A DNA stretch of 64,000 nucleotides from Paracoccus pantotrophus. GTDB lineage: Bacteria > Pseudomonadota > Alphaproteobacteria > Rhodobacterales > Rhodobacteraceae. The position numbers and the translations under genes are program-made. The DNA is taken from positions 938,501-1,002,500 of the forward strand of contig NZ_CP044426.1 in NCBI RefSeq assembly GCF_008824185.1, read 5' to 3'. Positions 25,679-33,837 of this stretch are shown piece after piece. Under the pieces are notes generated by a model. The model had not been told where the DNA came from and did not search any database. It saw only the letters and a list, made by a program, of their open reading frames with translations. Numbering within the stretch: position 1 is the stretch's first letter; each line of letters begins with the position of its first letter.

Positions 25679-27255
25679 TCGCGCGTCCAGCGGGCGATCC
25701 AGGTCTCGCTGAGCGGGCCTTCGGGGCCGTTCAGCACCGCCGAAAGATCGGCCAGCTTGGCGCCTTCGGGCAGGTATTCGAAGGCCAGCCGCATCCGGCC
25801 CTGCTCGGGCAGGCGCAGCAGATAGCTGTGCCCGATCCGCCCGGCCGAGGCGCGCAGCTGCGGCACCGGATCGTCCGAGCCGAACAGCCCCAGGTCGAAA
25901 TCGACGATATAGGTGCGGCCGTTGGGATTGTTGATCGCCTTGCCGGACATGGTTTCGACAACGCGGGAAATCGGTGCGCTGTCAGGGACTTCCGCTGCAA
26001 ATGTCAAAATGTAGTTGAAGTCGTAGCGATTGCCCTTGCGCAGCGTGTCGGCCGGCTGCCAGAACGAGACGATATTGTCGTTGAACTCGTTCTCGACCGG
26101 GATCTCGATCAGGGTGACGGTGCCCTTGCCCCAGTTGTCCTGCGGCGCGATCCAGGCCGATGGCCGTTTTTCATAGCGCGCCTCGGCATCCTTGTAGGAT
26201 TCGAAGTCCCGCGCCCGCTGTGCCAGGCCGAAGCCCAGCGGATCATTGTCCATGAAGGCCGAGACCTGCAATGTCCTGTGTCCCGACAACACCCGCCAGA
26301 GCCGCTGCTCGCCCCCGGTCAGCATCTGCAAGCCGTCGCTGTCATGCACGGCGGGTCGATAATCGTCCACGCGCGAGCGGTCGGCCGGCCCGAACCAGTA
26401 CATCGAGGTCAGCGGCGCGATGCCGGCGTTGCGCATGTCCTGGCGCGGGAACAGCGCGACGCGGGTGTCGAAGACGGTCTCGGCGCCGGGCGTGATGCGG
26501 AACTCGAAAGCGCCCGAGACCGAGCGGCTGTCCAGCAGCGCATGAACCAGCACGGAACGGTCCTGGGGTCCGGGCTTGTGGATCCAGAAGCCGCGGAACA
26601 GCGGGAATTCCTCGCCCTCGGCGCTGCCGGTGCCGATGGCCAGACCGCGTGCCGACAGGCCGTAAAGGGTGCCCCGCGACACGGCGCGGAAATAGCTGGC
26701 GCCCTGGAACACGGCGATCTCGTCCATGACATCGGGCCGGTTCAGCGGCGCGCGGATGCGAAACCCCGACCAGCCCATGTCGCCCAGCGTCTCGTAATCG
26801 ACCCCGTCGGGGAATTGCGCCGGGTCGAAGTCGAACATGTGCGGATCGAAGCGGACCGGGATCACCACCCCCTCCTCGACCAGCGCGATGTCCACCGGCT
26901 CGTGGAAGATCGCGCCGGGCGGCAGCAGGTCCAGCGCGAAATCGCGGCTGCCGGCCCAGGGATCGCGATCGCGGCGGAACCGGATGCCGCGATACTGGTC
27001 ATAGGTCAGGTTGGCGAAGCTGCCGACCAGTTCGGCATCGCGGTATTCGTAGGGTTTGGCGGCCAGTTCCCTGGCCATCGCGGCGACATCCTCGAAGCCG
27101 AAGGGCTGGGGCGCGGCCTCCTCGGCCGGCGCGGCGGCGGCTTCCGGCTGGGCTTCGGGGCCTTCCTGCGCCAGGGCCGCCCCCAGCGAGGCAGAAAGCG
27201 CGCTGACAGCCGTCATGGCCGCACCGGCAGAAAGGACAAATTCACGACGACGCAT
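25675..27255 (-). CDS. opgG: Periplasmic glucan biosynthesis protein OpgG/OpgD family
   Basis: Periplasmic protein needed for branching or release of osmoregulated glucans. The 526-residue protein has a Tat-like N-terminus (MRRREFVLSAGAAMTA) and an Ala/Glu/Pro-rich linker up to about residue 48. The MdoG core then includes LTYDQYRGIRFRRD, TLYGLSARGLAIGT, PLTSMYWFGPADR and RPSAWIAPQDNWGKG, the last around the catalytic groove. The open frame extends to 27435 but the Tat-like signal identifies the ATG at 27253-27255 as start. First gene of the opg operon. Confidence 0.94.
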   Translation of the reverse strand: MRRREFVLSAGAAMTAVSALSASLGAALAQEGPEAQPEAAAAPAEEAAPQPFGFEDVAAMARELAAKPYEYRDAELVGSFANLTYDQYRGIRFRRDRDPWAGSRDFALDLLPPGAIFHEPVDIALVEEGVVIPVRFDPHMFDFDPAQFPDGVDYETLGDMGWSGFRIRAPLNRPDVMDEIAVFQGASYFRAVSRGTLYGLSARGLAIGTGSAEGEEFPLFRGFWIHKPGPQDRSVLVHALLDSRSVSGAFEFRITPGAETVFDTRVALFPRQDMRNAGIAPLTSMYWFGPADRSRVDDYRPAVHDSDGLQMLTGGEQRLWRVLSGHRTLQVSAFMDNDPLGFGLAQRARDFESYKDAEARYEKRPSAWIAPQDNWGKGTVTLIEIPVENEFNDNIVSFWQPADTLRKGNRYDFNYILTFAAEVPDSAPISRVVETMSGKAINNPNGRTYIVDFDLGLFGSDDPVPQLRASAGRIGHSYLLRLPEQGRMRLAFEYLPEGAKLADLSAVLNGPEGPLSETWIARWTRE

Positions 27256-27441
27256 CGACCGACCCCAATGTTTCGGGCAGGAAAGCCCGGAAATTCCGGG
27301 GGGATTTCGCATTGCCGCGCGCATCAGGCAAGCCTTTTCGCGCCGAAAGGCAGGGTCTTGCCGAGAGTTGATCGGAATCGCCGCGCCAAAGGGCCGCGCC
27401 GGCTGGAAAGCCCGCGCGGCCCGATGCGCCTGCAACCTGCC

Positions 27442-28344
27442 TCAGCGGTTGATTTCCCGCGTGACCTGCCCCTTGGGGTTCAGTTCGACCGCGACCGGCT
27501 CGCCCTCGGGGTTGACCGCCTGGGCCACGACGCGCGGCCCGTCCTGCATGATCTCGCCGATGCGGCTGTAGCCGGCCGAGGTCAGCGCCATGCGCACCTC
27601 GCCCCGGTCAAGCTGGACCGGCGCCAGCGCCCCCTGGCGCTGCGGCGCGGGCGCCTCGGGTGCCTGGGGCGCGGCGCCGGCGGGCGGCGGCGGCATGTCG
27701 CGCCCCGGCCCGCGATCCCAGCCGCGCTCGGCCCCGCGATCCCCGCGCGGCCCATGATCCCAGCCCCGCGGGCCGTCGCCGCGGTGATGGCCGCGGCGCT
27801 TGTCTGCGCGGTCATGGTCGCGCTTGCCGTGCCAGCCCTTGCCGCGCTCGGCATCGCCGCGGCCAAAGCGCATCAGCGTGCCGTCCTGGGTAAAGGCCGC
27901 CCGCGCCCCCAGCTTGCCGTCGCCCTGCCCGGCCAGCATCACCCCGCGCTCGCCCGAAAACACCGCCTTCAGGCCGCCCAGCTCGCCGAAAACCGCGCTG
28001 TCGCGCACGGGCTGCGGCACCAGCTGATCGACCAGTGCCTGCGGCAGCACGCCCTCGCCCTTGGCGCGCAGGCCGCGCAGCTGGCCCTTGTCGTCCAGCA
28101 TGGCGTCGATCTGCGTGCCGTCGGGCAGCTTGCCCTCCAGCCGGGTGGCGCCGCGCGGGCCGCGCTTGCTGGTCACGTCGGTCAGCCCGGCATCCTGCAA
28201 GGCCCGCGGCAGCGCGACCGGCGCCTGGGCCTGGGCTTCGGCCGCGGGCGGGGGCGCGGCGGGCGTCTCTTGCGCCAGCACGGGGGCCGAGAACGCCGCC
28301 AGCAGGGCCGAAAGCGCGATCGAGGTCGAGAGTTTTCTGCTCAT
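27442..28344 (-). CDS. Secreted PepSY-like protein with a His/Arg/Asp/Gly-rich middle region
   Basis: A 300-residue exported protein; the signal LSTSIALSALLAAFSAPVLA is followed by an Ala/Pro/Gln-rich linker. Residues from about 45 to 150 include a PepSY-like unit (LQDAGLTDVTSKRG, DAMLDDKGQLRGL). Residues about 170-225 are a low-complexity stretch of H, R, D, G and W (KGWHGKRDHDRADKRRGHHR), then Pro-rich, then a second PepSY-like unit at the C-terminus (RMALTSAGYSRIGEIM, VAVELNPKGQV). The His/Asp cluster could bind metal, but this is inference. It is divergently transcribed from a PepSY protein/response regulator/kinase operon and likely belongs to the same response. Confidence 0.7.
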   Translation of the reverse strand: MSRKLSTSIALSALLAAFSAPVLAQETPAAPPPAAEAQAQAPVALPRALQDAGLTDVTSKRGPRGATRLEGKLPDGTQIDAMLDDKGQLRGLRAKGEGVLPQALVDQLVPQPVRDSAVFGELGGLKAVFSGERGVMLAGQGDGKLGARAAFTQDGTLMRFGRGDAERGKGWHGKRDHDRADKRRGHHRGDGPRGWDHGPRGDRGAERGWDRGPGRDMPPPPAGAAPQAPEAPAPQRQGALAPVQLDRGEVRMALTSAGYSRIGEIMQDGPRVVAQAVNPEGEPVAVELNPKGQVTREINR

Positions 28345-28412
28345 CTCTGGTTCCTTCCTTATCGGGGCATCCTGATCGGCCCCGGACGAATCGGGTGATA
28401 GCCCCAGTCGCG

Positions 28413-28450
28413 CCAACCAAAGACCAACGACCCGTTTGGCTTTCGTTTGG
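28413..28450. promoter_or_regulatory. Candidate response-regulator boxes in a divergent promoter region
   Basis: CGTTTGG occurs twice on the plus strand (28433-28439 and 28444-28450) with an 11-base period, the spacing expected for tandem binding by OmpR/PhoP-type regulators. On the opposite strand, 28413-28429 reads CGTTGGTCTTTGGTTGG, a related arrangement. The block sits between the secreted PepSY-like gene and the PepSY/RR/HK operon. Confidence 0.5.
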
Positions 28451-28473
28451 ATTTCCCCCATTACATAGGGCCG

Positions 28474-28872
28474 ATGAACCGCATGCGCATCATATCCCTG
28501 TCGTTGCCCGTCGCGCTGGCGCTGGCGCTGAACGCGCTGGCCGAGGATCGCGGCCACGACCGCGGCCCGCCCTGGCCCGAGGATTGGGCGCCCGAGTTCG
28601 AAAGCCTCCAGCGCCACGATTCCCGCATCCTGCCGCTCAACCGCGCCGCCGAAATCGTCGCGGAACGGTTCCGCGGCCGGCTGATCGCGGCGCGCATCGT
28701 GCCGCCCACCCCCGACGAGCGGGCGAAGGGCGTGATCCTGGTGCATGAGCTGCGCCTGCTGACGCCGAAACGGGACGTGCTGCTGATCCGGCTGGACGCG
28801 CATGGCGGCGATTTCCTGGAGGTCGCGGGCGCGGGCCTGACCGATGCCCGGCGAAAGGGGACGAAGCCATGA
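28474..28872 (+). CDS. Small exported PepSY-domain protein
   Basis: A 132-residue protein with a signal peptide (MRIISLSLPVALALALNALA) and one PepSY-type unit: LPLNRAAEIVAERFRGRLIA, then VLVHELRLLTPKRDVLLI-like strands and DAHGGDFLEVAGAGL. PepSY proteins next to two-component genes are thought to modulate the sensor or a protease in the periplasm; no direct evidence exists here. Start ATG 28474 (ATG 28483 is also possible). Its stop overlaps the response-regulator ATG by 4 bases. Confidence 0.8.
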   Translation: MNRMRIISLSLPVALALALNALAEDRGHDRGPPWPEDWAPEFESLQRHDSRILPLNRAAEIVAERFRGRLIAARIVPPTPDERAKGVILVHELRLLTPKRDVLLIRLDAHGGDFLEVAGAGLTDARRKGTKP

Positions 28873-29531
28873 AATGCCTGATCGTCGAGGATGACCCGAC
28901 GCTGTCCTCGCAGCTGGCAGCCGCCATGCGCGACGGCGGCTTTGCCTGCGACATCGCCGCCGACGGCACCCAGGGCGAGTTCCTGGGCTCGACCGAGACC
29001 TACGACCTGGCGATCCTGGACCTGGGCCTGCCCGGCCTGCCGGGGATCGAGGTGCTGACCCGCTGGCGCGAGGGCGGCGTGACCATGCCGGTGCTGATCC
29101 TGACCGCGCGCGGCGACTGGACCGACAAGGTGGCGGGGTTCCGCGCCGGCGCGGACGATTACGCGGTGAAGCCCTTCCGGCTGGAAGAGGTGGTGATCCG
29201 CGCCCAGACCCTGGTGCGCCGTGCCGCCGGCCATGCCCAGGCGGTGATCAAGGCCGGGCCGTTGCGGCTTGACACCCAGCTGGGCGTCATCACCCGCAAC
29301 GGGCTGGCGTTGAAGCTGACGGCGTTCGAGACCCGCATCCTCGCCTATCTGATCCATCACCAGAACCGCGTGGTCAGCCGCAGCGAATTGTCCGACCACC
29401 TTTACGATTCCGCCGCCGACCGCGACTTCAAGTCCATCGAGGTGGTGATTGGCCGGTTGCGCAGGAAGATCGGCGAGGGCCTGATCGAGACCCGGCGCGG
29501 CGAGGGCTATGTGCTGAGGACCGCCGCTTGA
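28869..29531 (+). CDS. OmpR/PhoP-family response regulator
   Basis: A 220-residue two-domain transcription factor. The receiver domain has the acidic pair E7/D8/D9, phosphoacceptor D51 in LAILDLGLPG, T/A at LILTARGD and K in DDYAVKPF. The C-terminal winged helix shows LKLTAFETRILAYL, RSELSDHLY and the wing RRGEGYVLRT. Encoded between a PepSY protein and a PhoQ-like kinase with 4-base overlaps on both sides, so the three are one translation unit. The likely binding site is the CGTTTGG tandem upstream of the operon. Confidence 0.93.
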   Translation: MKCLIVEDDPTLSSQLAAAMRDGGFACDIAADGTQGEFLGSTETYDLAILDLGLPGLPGIEVLTRWREGGVTMPVLILTARGDWTDKVAGFRAGADDYAVKPFRLEEVVIRAQTLVRRAAGHAQAVIKAGPLRLDTQLGVITRNGLALKLTAFETRILAYLIHHQNRVVSRSELSDHLYDSAADRDFKSIEVVIGRLRRKIGEGLIETRRGEGYVLRTAA

Positions 29532-30868
29532 TCCTGCCGCGCGATTCGATCCGCGCCCGGCTGATCGGGCTGGCGGCGCTGCTGACCGGGGTGGCGCTGG
29601 TCGCGGGCTATCTTGCCATCGCCGCGATCCTCGAGGATTTCATCACCGGCCGCTTCGACGCCGAGACCGGGGCGGTGGCCGATGCCTTGATCGCCGGCGC
29701 CGGGATCGACGCGGACGGCCGGCTGGTTGCCGGCCCCGCCCCGACCGATCCGCGTTTCCAGATGCCGCTGTCGGGCTGGTTCTGGCAATTGACGCAGGAC
29801 GGCCAGGTGGCGGCGAAATCGCCCTCGCTCTTCGACAACGTGCTGAACCCGCCCGAGGCGGATTTCCAGGGCGGCCCCGGCCTTGGCCCGGCCGGCGAGC
29901 CCTTGCGGGTCGCGCGCCATGTCTTCACCCTGCCCGGCTCGGCCTCGGTCCTGGCCGTGACCGTGACCGCGCCGCGGGCCGAGATTGATGCCGCCATGGC
30001 ACGGCTGCGCCGGCCGCTGGCGATCTCGCTGGCCGTGCTGGGGCTGGCGCTGGCCGCGGCAAGCCTGCTGCAAGTGGCTGCGGGGCTGCGCAGCCTGGAC
30101 CGGCTCGGCCGCGACCTGCGCCGCATTCGCGCCGGCCAGGCCGAGGCGCTGCCCCTGCCCGCCGTGGCCGAATTGCGCCCCGTCGCCGCCGAGATCAACG
30201 CGCTGCTTGAGCAGAACCGCGCCGTCCTCGCCCGCGCGCGCGAGCATGTCGGCAACCTGGCGCATTCGCTGAAGACGCCGCTGGCGGCGCTGGACAATGC
30301 GCTGCCGCCCGACCATCCCGGCCACGCGTTGATCGCGCGCATGGACCGCCAGATCGGCTGGCACCTGCGGCGCGCGCGCAGCTCGGCCGCGCCGCGGCTG
30401 CTGGGCCAGCGCACCCCGGCCGCACCGGTCATCCAGGACATCCTGCTGGTGCTGGGCGGCCCGATCCGCGAGGCCGGCCTGCGGGTCGATATCTGCGCCG
30501 ATGCCGATGCCGGCTTCGCCGGCGAGCGGCAGGATCTCGAGGAGATGATCGGCAACCTGGTCGAAAACGCGGTGAAATGGGCCTCCTCGGCGATCCGCAT
30601 CACCGCGCGGGTCGACGGCGACCAGCTGCACATCCTGATCGAGGACGACGGCCCCGGCATGTCTGATCAGGATCATGCCCTGGCGCTGACCCGCGGCGCC
30701 CGGTTGGACGAGGCCGGCCCGCCCGGCACCGGCCTTGGCCTGGCCATCGTCGCCGACCTGGCGGCGCTGCATGGCGGCGCGCTGATGCTGGATCGCTCGG
30801 CGCTGGGGGGATTGTGTGCGGGGTTGCGGCTGCCGGCGGCTGTCGCTCCGACGGCGCGGCGCGGCTAG
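29528..30868 (+). CDS. PhoQ-like sensor histidine kinase
   Basis: A 446-residue inner-membrane kinase that should phosphorylate the adjacent regulator. Transmembrane helices at about 12-33 and 164-186 flank a periplasmic sensor of about 130 residues (LSGWFWQLTQDGQ). A short linker leads to the H-box VGNLAHSLKTPLAAL (H246), in which HSLKTPL is the PhoQ-subfamily form. The N-box is NLVENAVKWA, then EDDGPGM and GTGLGLAIVADLAALHGG. The start codon is TTG at 29528, overlapping the regulator stop. The ligand is unknown; divalent cations are the family precedent. Confidence 0.92.
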   Translation: MILPRDSIRARLIGLAALLTGVALVAGYLAIAAILEDFITGRFDAETGAVADALIAGAGIDADGRLVAGPAPTDPRFQMPLSGWFWQLTQDGQVAAKSPSLFDNVLNPPEADFQGGPGLGPAGEPLRVARHVFTLPGSASVLAVTVTAPRAEIDAAMARLRRPLAISLAVLGLALAAASLLQVAAGLRSLDRLGRDLRRIRAGQAEALPLPAVAELRPVAAEINALLEQNRAVLARAREHVGNLAHSLKTPLAALDNALPPDHPGHALIARMDRQIGWHLRRARSSAAPRLLGQRTPAAPVIQDILLVLGGPIREAGLRVDICADADAGFAGERQDLEEMIGNLVENAVKWASSAIRITARVDGDQLHILIEDDGPGMSDQDHALALTRGARLDEAGPPGTGLGLAIVADLAALHGGALMLDRSALGGLCAGLRLPAAVAPTARRG

Positions 30869-30914
30869 ATTCCGCTTGCCTCGCCCCTTGCACCAGCCTA
30901 TCCCGGCGCGGCCT

Positions 30915-31004
30915 GGAAGCGTGGCCGAGTGGTTTAAGGCTCTGGTCTTGAAAACCAGCGTGGGGGAGACCCCACCGTGGGTTCGAATCCCACCGCTTCC
31001 GCCA
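30915..31004 (+). tRNA. tRNA-Ser (anticodon TGA)
   Basis: Class II tRNA of 90 bases with acceptor GGAAGCG/CGCTTCC, discriminator G, encoded CCA, a long variable arm (GTGGGGGAGACCCCAC) and T-loop GGTTCGAATCC. The anticodon TGA is at 30949-30951. The 3' end faces an accessory region, so it is a plausible integration site. Confidence 0.97.
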
Positions 31005-31143
31005 TTTCCAGTTGATATTTATAAGAAAAATTGCCATTCAGGCGATATACCCGCCATAAAGCCCGCCTTTATATTTGCGGTTGGCTGCTACCGATTGCGG
31101 TCGTGAGTGATGCGGATGGGCCACGCCTTGGGATGGATTGGGG

Positions 31144-31416
31144 CTAGCCTCTTCCCCGCCCGCGCGATCTGTCGCTGGGCCGTGAGCGCACCAGGACGGT
31201 TGCCCCGTGGCGGCTGCTTTCGATCTGCCCGGCGGCGATCCAGTTCATCACCGTGCGGCGCGTCACGCCCACTTGCTCGGCATATTCGTGGGCCGTCACC
31301 CATTCAGGCATGGGCGACATGCGCACGGCGCGGATCTCGTTGCGAAGTGCAACCAGTTCGGCCTTTATCTCGGCAAGCGCGTCGGGATCGACAGCGATCA
31401 GGATTCGTTCGGACAT
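31144..31416 (-). CDS. Excisionase-like helix-turn-helix protein
   Basis: A 90-residue protein. An N-terminal helix rich in Ala/Glu/Leu (LAEIKAELVALRNEIRAV) precedes a MerR/excisionase-type winged helix with EWVTAHEYAEQVGVTRRTV and NWIAAGQIESS. The C-terminus is basic (SDRSRGRGRG). Such proteins direct excision or regulate island genes. ATG at 31414-31416 with AAAGGG upstream; the frame runs further but has no support. Located 140 bases from the tRNA-Ser 3' end. No intact integrase is nearby. Confidence 0.65.
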   Translation of the reverse strand: MSERILIAVDPDALAEIKAELVALRNEIRAVRMSPMPEWVTAHEYAEQVGVTRRTVMNWIAAGQIESSRHGATVLVRSRPSDRSRGRGRG

Positions 31417-31640
31417 TTGCGGCCCTTTCCGCAAGGATTTCTGCATCTGGGGGCTGAGCGCCCGAGAACGCCCATTCAGAGATGCGCGGGGCGTCATTAT
31501 AGCGAAGCCAAGGTCGCCATCCAGCGCGCTCATCTTGGACACAGGTAGGGTGAGGCATAAGCCGCCGCCCCGCCCTGTAGGCTTGACGGTCATCTGGCCA
31601 TCGCTCAGATTGTGGGAGCTAGGGCAGTCAGAGCGAGAAA

Positions 31641-31856
31641 ATGGCGAGACGAGGCAATGTTCAGCCGATATTCGTGCGGCTCGAAACTGCTGCAAAGCTC
31701 CTTGATATGACGCCAAAGGAGTTCGCCGACCTTGTTAATCATGGGTCTTTGCCCGGTCCCTGCAAGATAGGGACTCATCAGCGATGGTCCGTCGAGCAAA
31801 TCAAGGCAATCGTTGACGGCACGGCCATCCGGCTTGAGGATGAGTTTGAGGCGTAG
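31641..31856 (+). CDS. Small AlpA/excisionase-like DNA-binding protein
   Basis: A 71-residue protein with FVRLETAAKLLDMTPKEFAD followed by LVNHGSLPGPCKIG and QRWSVEQIKAIVDG, the standard helix-turn-helix-wing layout of phage excisionase and AlpA-type regulators. Starts ATG 31641. Together with the protein at 31144-31416 it marks an integrated element next to tRNA-Ser. Confidence 0.7.
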   Translation: MARRGNVQPIFVRLETAAKLLDMTPKEFADLVNHGSLPGPCKIGTHQRWSVEQIKAIVDGTAIRLEDEFEA

Positions 31857-31914
31857 GAACGGCCAGCAACCCCATCAGAGGGCCCGCCGCTCCCCCGGCC
31901 GAGAGGAACAGAAC

Positions 31915-32214
31915 ATGCGTTTCACGACAAGCTTGATCATCGCGTCGGCGCTGATGGCGCCAGCCCTTCCAGCGTCCGCTGCACTGAGCGGCTACTGGGA
32001 CAGTTCGAAAATCCTGCATGCGGTGCTGGGCGACAACCGGCTGGCCGACGCCCTCAAGCAGCAGCCCATCGAGCGCATCGAAAAGACAGCCGAGGGATAC
32101 GAGGTCAGCAGCCGGGATTGCACGGTGCAGGTCAGGGTCACATCCAGCGTGCCTGACCATCCGGGACCGACCCGCCACACCCTCAGCATTGGCAAGGGGC
32201 GGTGCCAGCAGTAA
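31915..32214 (+). CDS. Small secreted protein of unknown function
   Basis: A 99-residue protein with a clear signal peptide (MRFTTSLIIASALMAPALPA, cleavage near ASA-AL). The mature part has two cysteines (SSRDCTVQVRV and GKGRCQQ at the C-terminus) that could form a disulfide. I recognise no family. GAGAGGAACA precedes the ATG. Its stop overlaps the next start (TAATG), so the two are probably co-translated. Confidence 0.65.
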   Translation: MRFTTSLIIASALMAPALPASAALSGYWDSSKILHAVLGDNRLADALKQQPIERIEKTAEGYEVSSRDCTVQVRVTSSVPDHPGPTRHTLSIGKGRCQQ

Positions 32215-32426
32215 TGCCCGAGTTGAGCACCGAGGACGCTGAACAGATCGAGGACGCCCTGCGCGCTGCGCTGCTGGACGTGCTGGTGAACATGGGAAAG
32301 GTGCTGCTGACGACGCCGGAAGGGCGGGCCGAGGCGGCACGGTCGATGCTGGACCAAGCCGAGCGAGCGCACCCTGCCGTGGCCGCGGTGTTCAGGGAGG
32401 CGGCGGAGAAGGTGAGGGGCGCATAG
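32214..32426 (+). CDS. Small helical protein of unknown function
   Basis: A 70-residue, Ala/Glu-rich, probably all-helical protein (DAEQIEDALRAALLDVLVNM, then RAEAARSMLDQAERAHPAVA). No signal peptide or membrane helix. The ATG overlaps the preceding stop by one base and AAGGGGCGG lies upstream. Not recognised; conserved small proteins of this type occur on mobile elements. Confidence 0.5.
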   Translation: MPELSTEDAEQIEDALRAALLDVLVNMGKVLLTTPEGRAEAARSMLDQAERAHPAVAAVFREAAEKVRGA

Positions 32427-32428
32427 TC

Positions 32429-33158
32429 GTGGAATATTCTGATTACATTGTATTTGTTGACGAGAGCGGCGACCACAGCCTCACCTCCATCGACCCGGAG
32501 TTCCCGGCCTTCTCGCTGGCATTTTGTGTAATCAAGAAGAAGGACTATTGCGAGAAAATCATCCCAGCGGTTCAGGGGCTCAAATTCAAGTATTGGGGCC
32601 ACGACTCCATCGTTCTTCACGAGCACGAAATTCGGAAAACTAAGGGCGACTTCGCTTTTCTGCGCACGGATCCAAACGTCAGAGCGGCCTTTATGTCTGA
32701 TCTGTCCCAGATCATGGCCGATGCCCCATTCCAGATCATCGCATCGGTGATCGACAAGCACGGGCTTGTGGCGCGGTATCCTCGACCGTGGAGCCCATAT
32801 AGGCTCGCCTTACAATTCTGCCTTGAGCGGCTCTTGCTGTTTTGTAGGGAGATTCAGCAGACCAACAAGACAACGCACGTGGTATTCGAGTGCAGGGGCC
32901 CGTCCGAAGATCGGGATCTGGAACTGGAGTTCCGCAGGGTTGTCGCCGGAGAACGAGACTGGGGTTGGGTTCAATCGAAACTTTGGAGATGTTGATTTTC
33001 AACCAATTTTCTCAAAGAAATCAGAGAACTCAGTTGGCTTGCAACTCGCAGACCTGACGGCCAGACCTATAGCGATAAATGTGCTGCGCCCTCAGCAAGC
33101 CAACAGGGCTTTCGATATCATCGCCCCGAAAATCAGGAATCGGAAGACATTCCCATGA
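32429..33158 (+). pseudogene. DUF3800 protein, frameshifted
   Basis: DUF3800 proteins have an RNase H-like fold and are common on mobile elements and defence islands; no function is established. The N-terminal part YIVFVDESGDHSL has the conserved D-E-S-G-D metal-site motif, and FALRT-type and YRLALQFCLERLLLF segments follow. The frame ends prematurely at 32995, but the conserved C-terminus (FSKKSENSVGLQLADLTARP, then IAINVLRPQQANRAFDI) continues in the +1 frame to the stop at 33158. One extra base, or two missing, somewhere in about 32940-32985 explains this. Start is GTG 32429. GC content is visibly lower than in the flanking core. Confidence 0.75.
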
Positions 33159-33301
33159 ACGAGGAGGCCCCAGACATGCCGGAGCCCCCTAGTCGACCGG
33201 GAAAAGCCCAATCCTTGCCATCAACATAGTGATTGGCACTATGGATTGCAACGATTCTGGGGGCCTTCTAGGAACGCAGTTGAACATGCGGTAACGACAC
33301 C

Positions 33302-33321
33302 GCCCCGCTCCGGCGGGGCTT
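33302..33321 (+). terminator. Hairpin terminator downstream of the DUF3800 gene
   Basis: GCCCCGC (33302-33308) and GCGGGGC (33313-33319) pair around TCCG, followed by TTCTTC. A modest rho-independent terminator on the plus strand. Confidence 0.55.
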
Positions 33322-33406
33322 CTTCGTTCTGGGCCTGTGGAAGGCCAACATATATCAACGCCGAATCGCATCCCATGATGGCCCTGCAGCGAAGCAGGAG
33401 CACATC

Positions 33407-33508
33407 ATGGGCAAGAAGCGAGCAACAACAGATCTGTGGCTGGCAAGGATGGTAGCGGTCCTTGCCATCATAAGGCAAGTCATCTGGATAGCCGACAGGG
33501 TTCTGTGA
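33407..33508 (+). CDS. Possible 33-residue membrane-like micro-ORF
   Basis: ATG 33407 has AGGAG seven bases upstream and opens 33 codons. A basic N-terminus (MGKKRATTDLWLARM) is followed by a hydrophobic helix (VAVLAIIRQVIWIADRVL). No homologue is known to me. The rest of 33159-33837 holds no gene I can support; fragments on the minus strand look like relics but are too short to name. Confidence 0.3.
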   Translation: MGKKRATTDLWLARMVAVLAIIRQVIWIADRVL

Positions 33509-33733
33509 CAGAGTGCAGTGATAGGGCTTCGTGCTGCGCGCACCGTCAGGCTGTTGATCGATGCCGGCGCCGATGTCGAGCATGCTGGCCGAAAAGCTCG
33601 AACAGCTGCCCGAGGCCGCCTGCCAGCCCGGCGATCACCGGCAACATCATGTCGGTGGATGGAAATGGCCAGCATTTCACGGATCGGTCCCATGCCTGCG
33701 ATGCAGGCCTGCATAAGCGGCCGGCACGAAAAA

Positions 33734-33780
33734 GATAAATATTTATTACCTGTCAATAATGTTCATTCACAAAACTTGAC
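33734..33780. promoter_or_regulatory. AT-rich control region upstream of glmS
   Basis: ATAAATATTTAT (33735-33746) is a perfect 12-bp palindrome. GTCAA (33752-33756) and TTGAC (33776-33780) form an inverted pair further on. The block is strikingly AT-rich for this genome and ends about 57 bases before the glmS start, so it is a candidate binding region for the LysR protein at the operon's other end. Confidence 0.4.
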
Positions 33781-33837
33781 CCAACGGGGGTGATTCCCCT
33801 ACCCCTCGGCGCAGGTTCATTGCGAAGGGGAGGAACC

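Noticed and set aside
33518..33756. Minus-strand fragments with hydrophobic stretches, considered as a transporter relic
   Set aside because: Segments such as MMLPVIAGLAGGLGQLF shift frame repeatedly and are too short to assign to a family.
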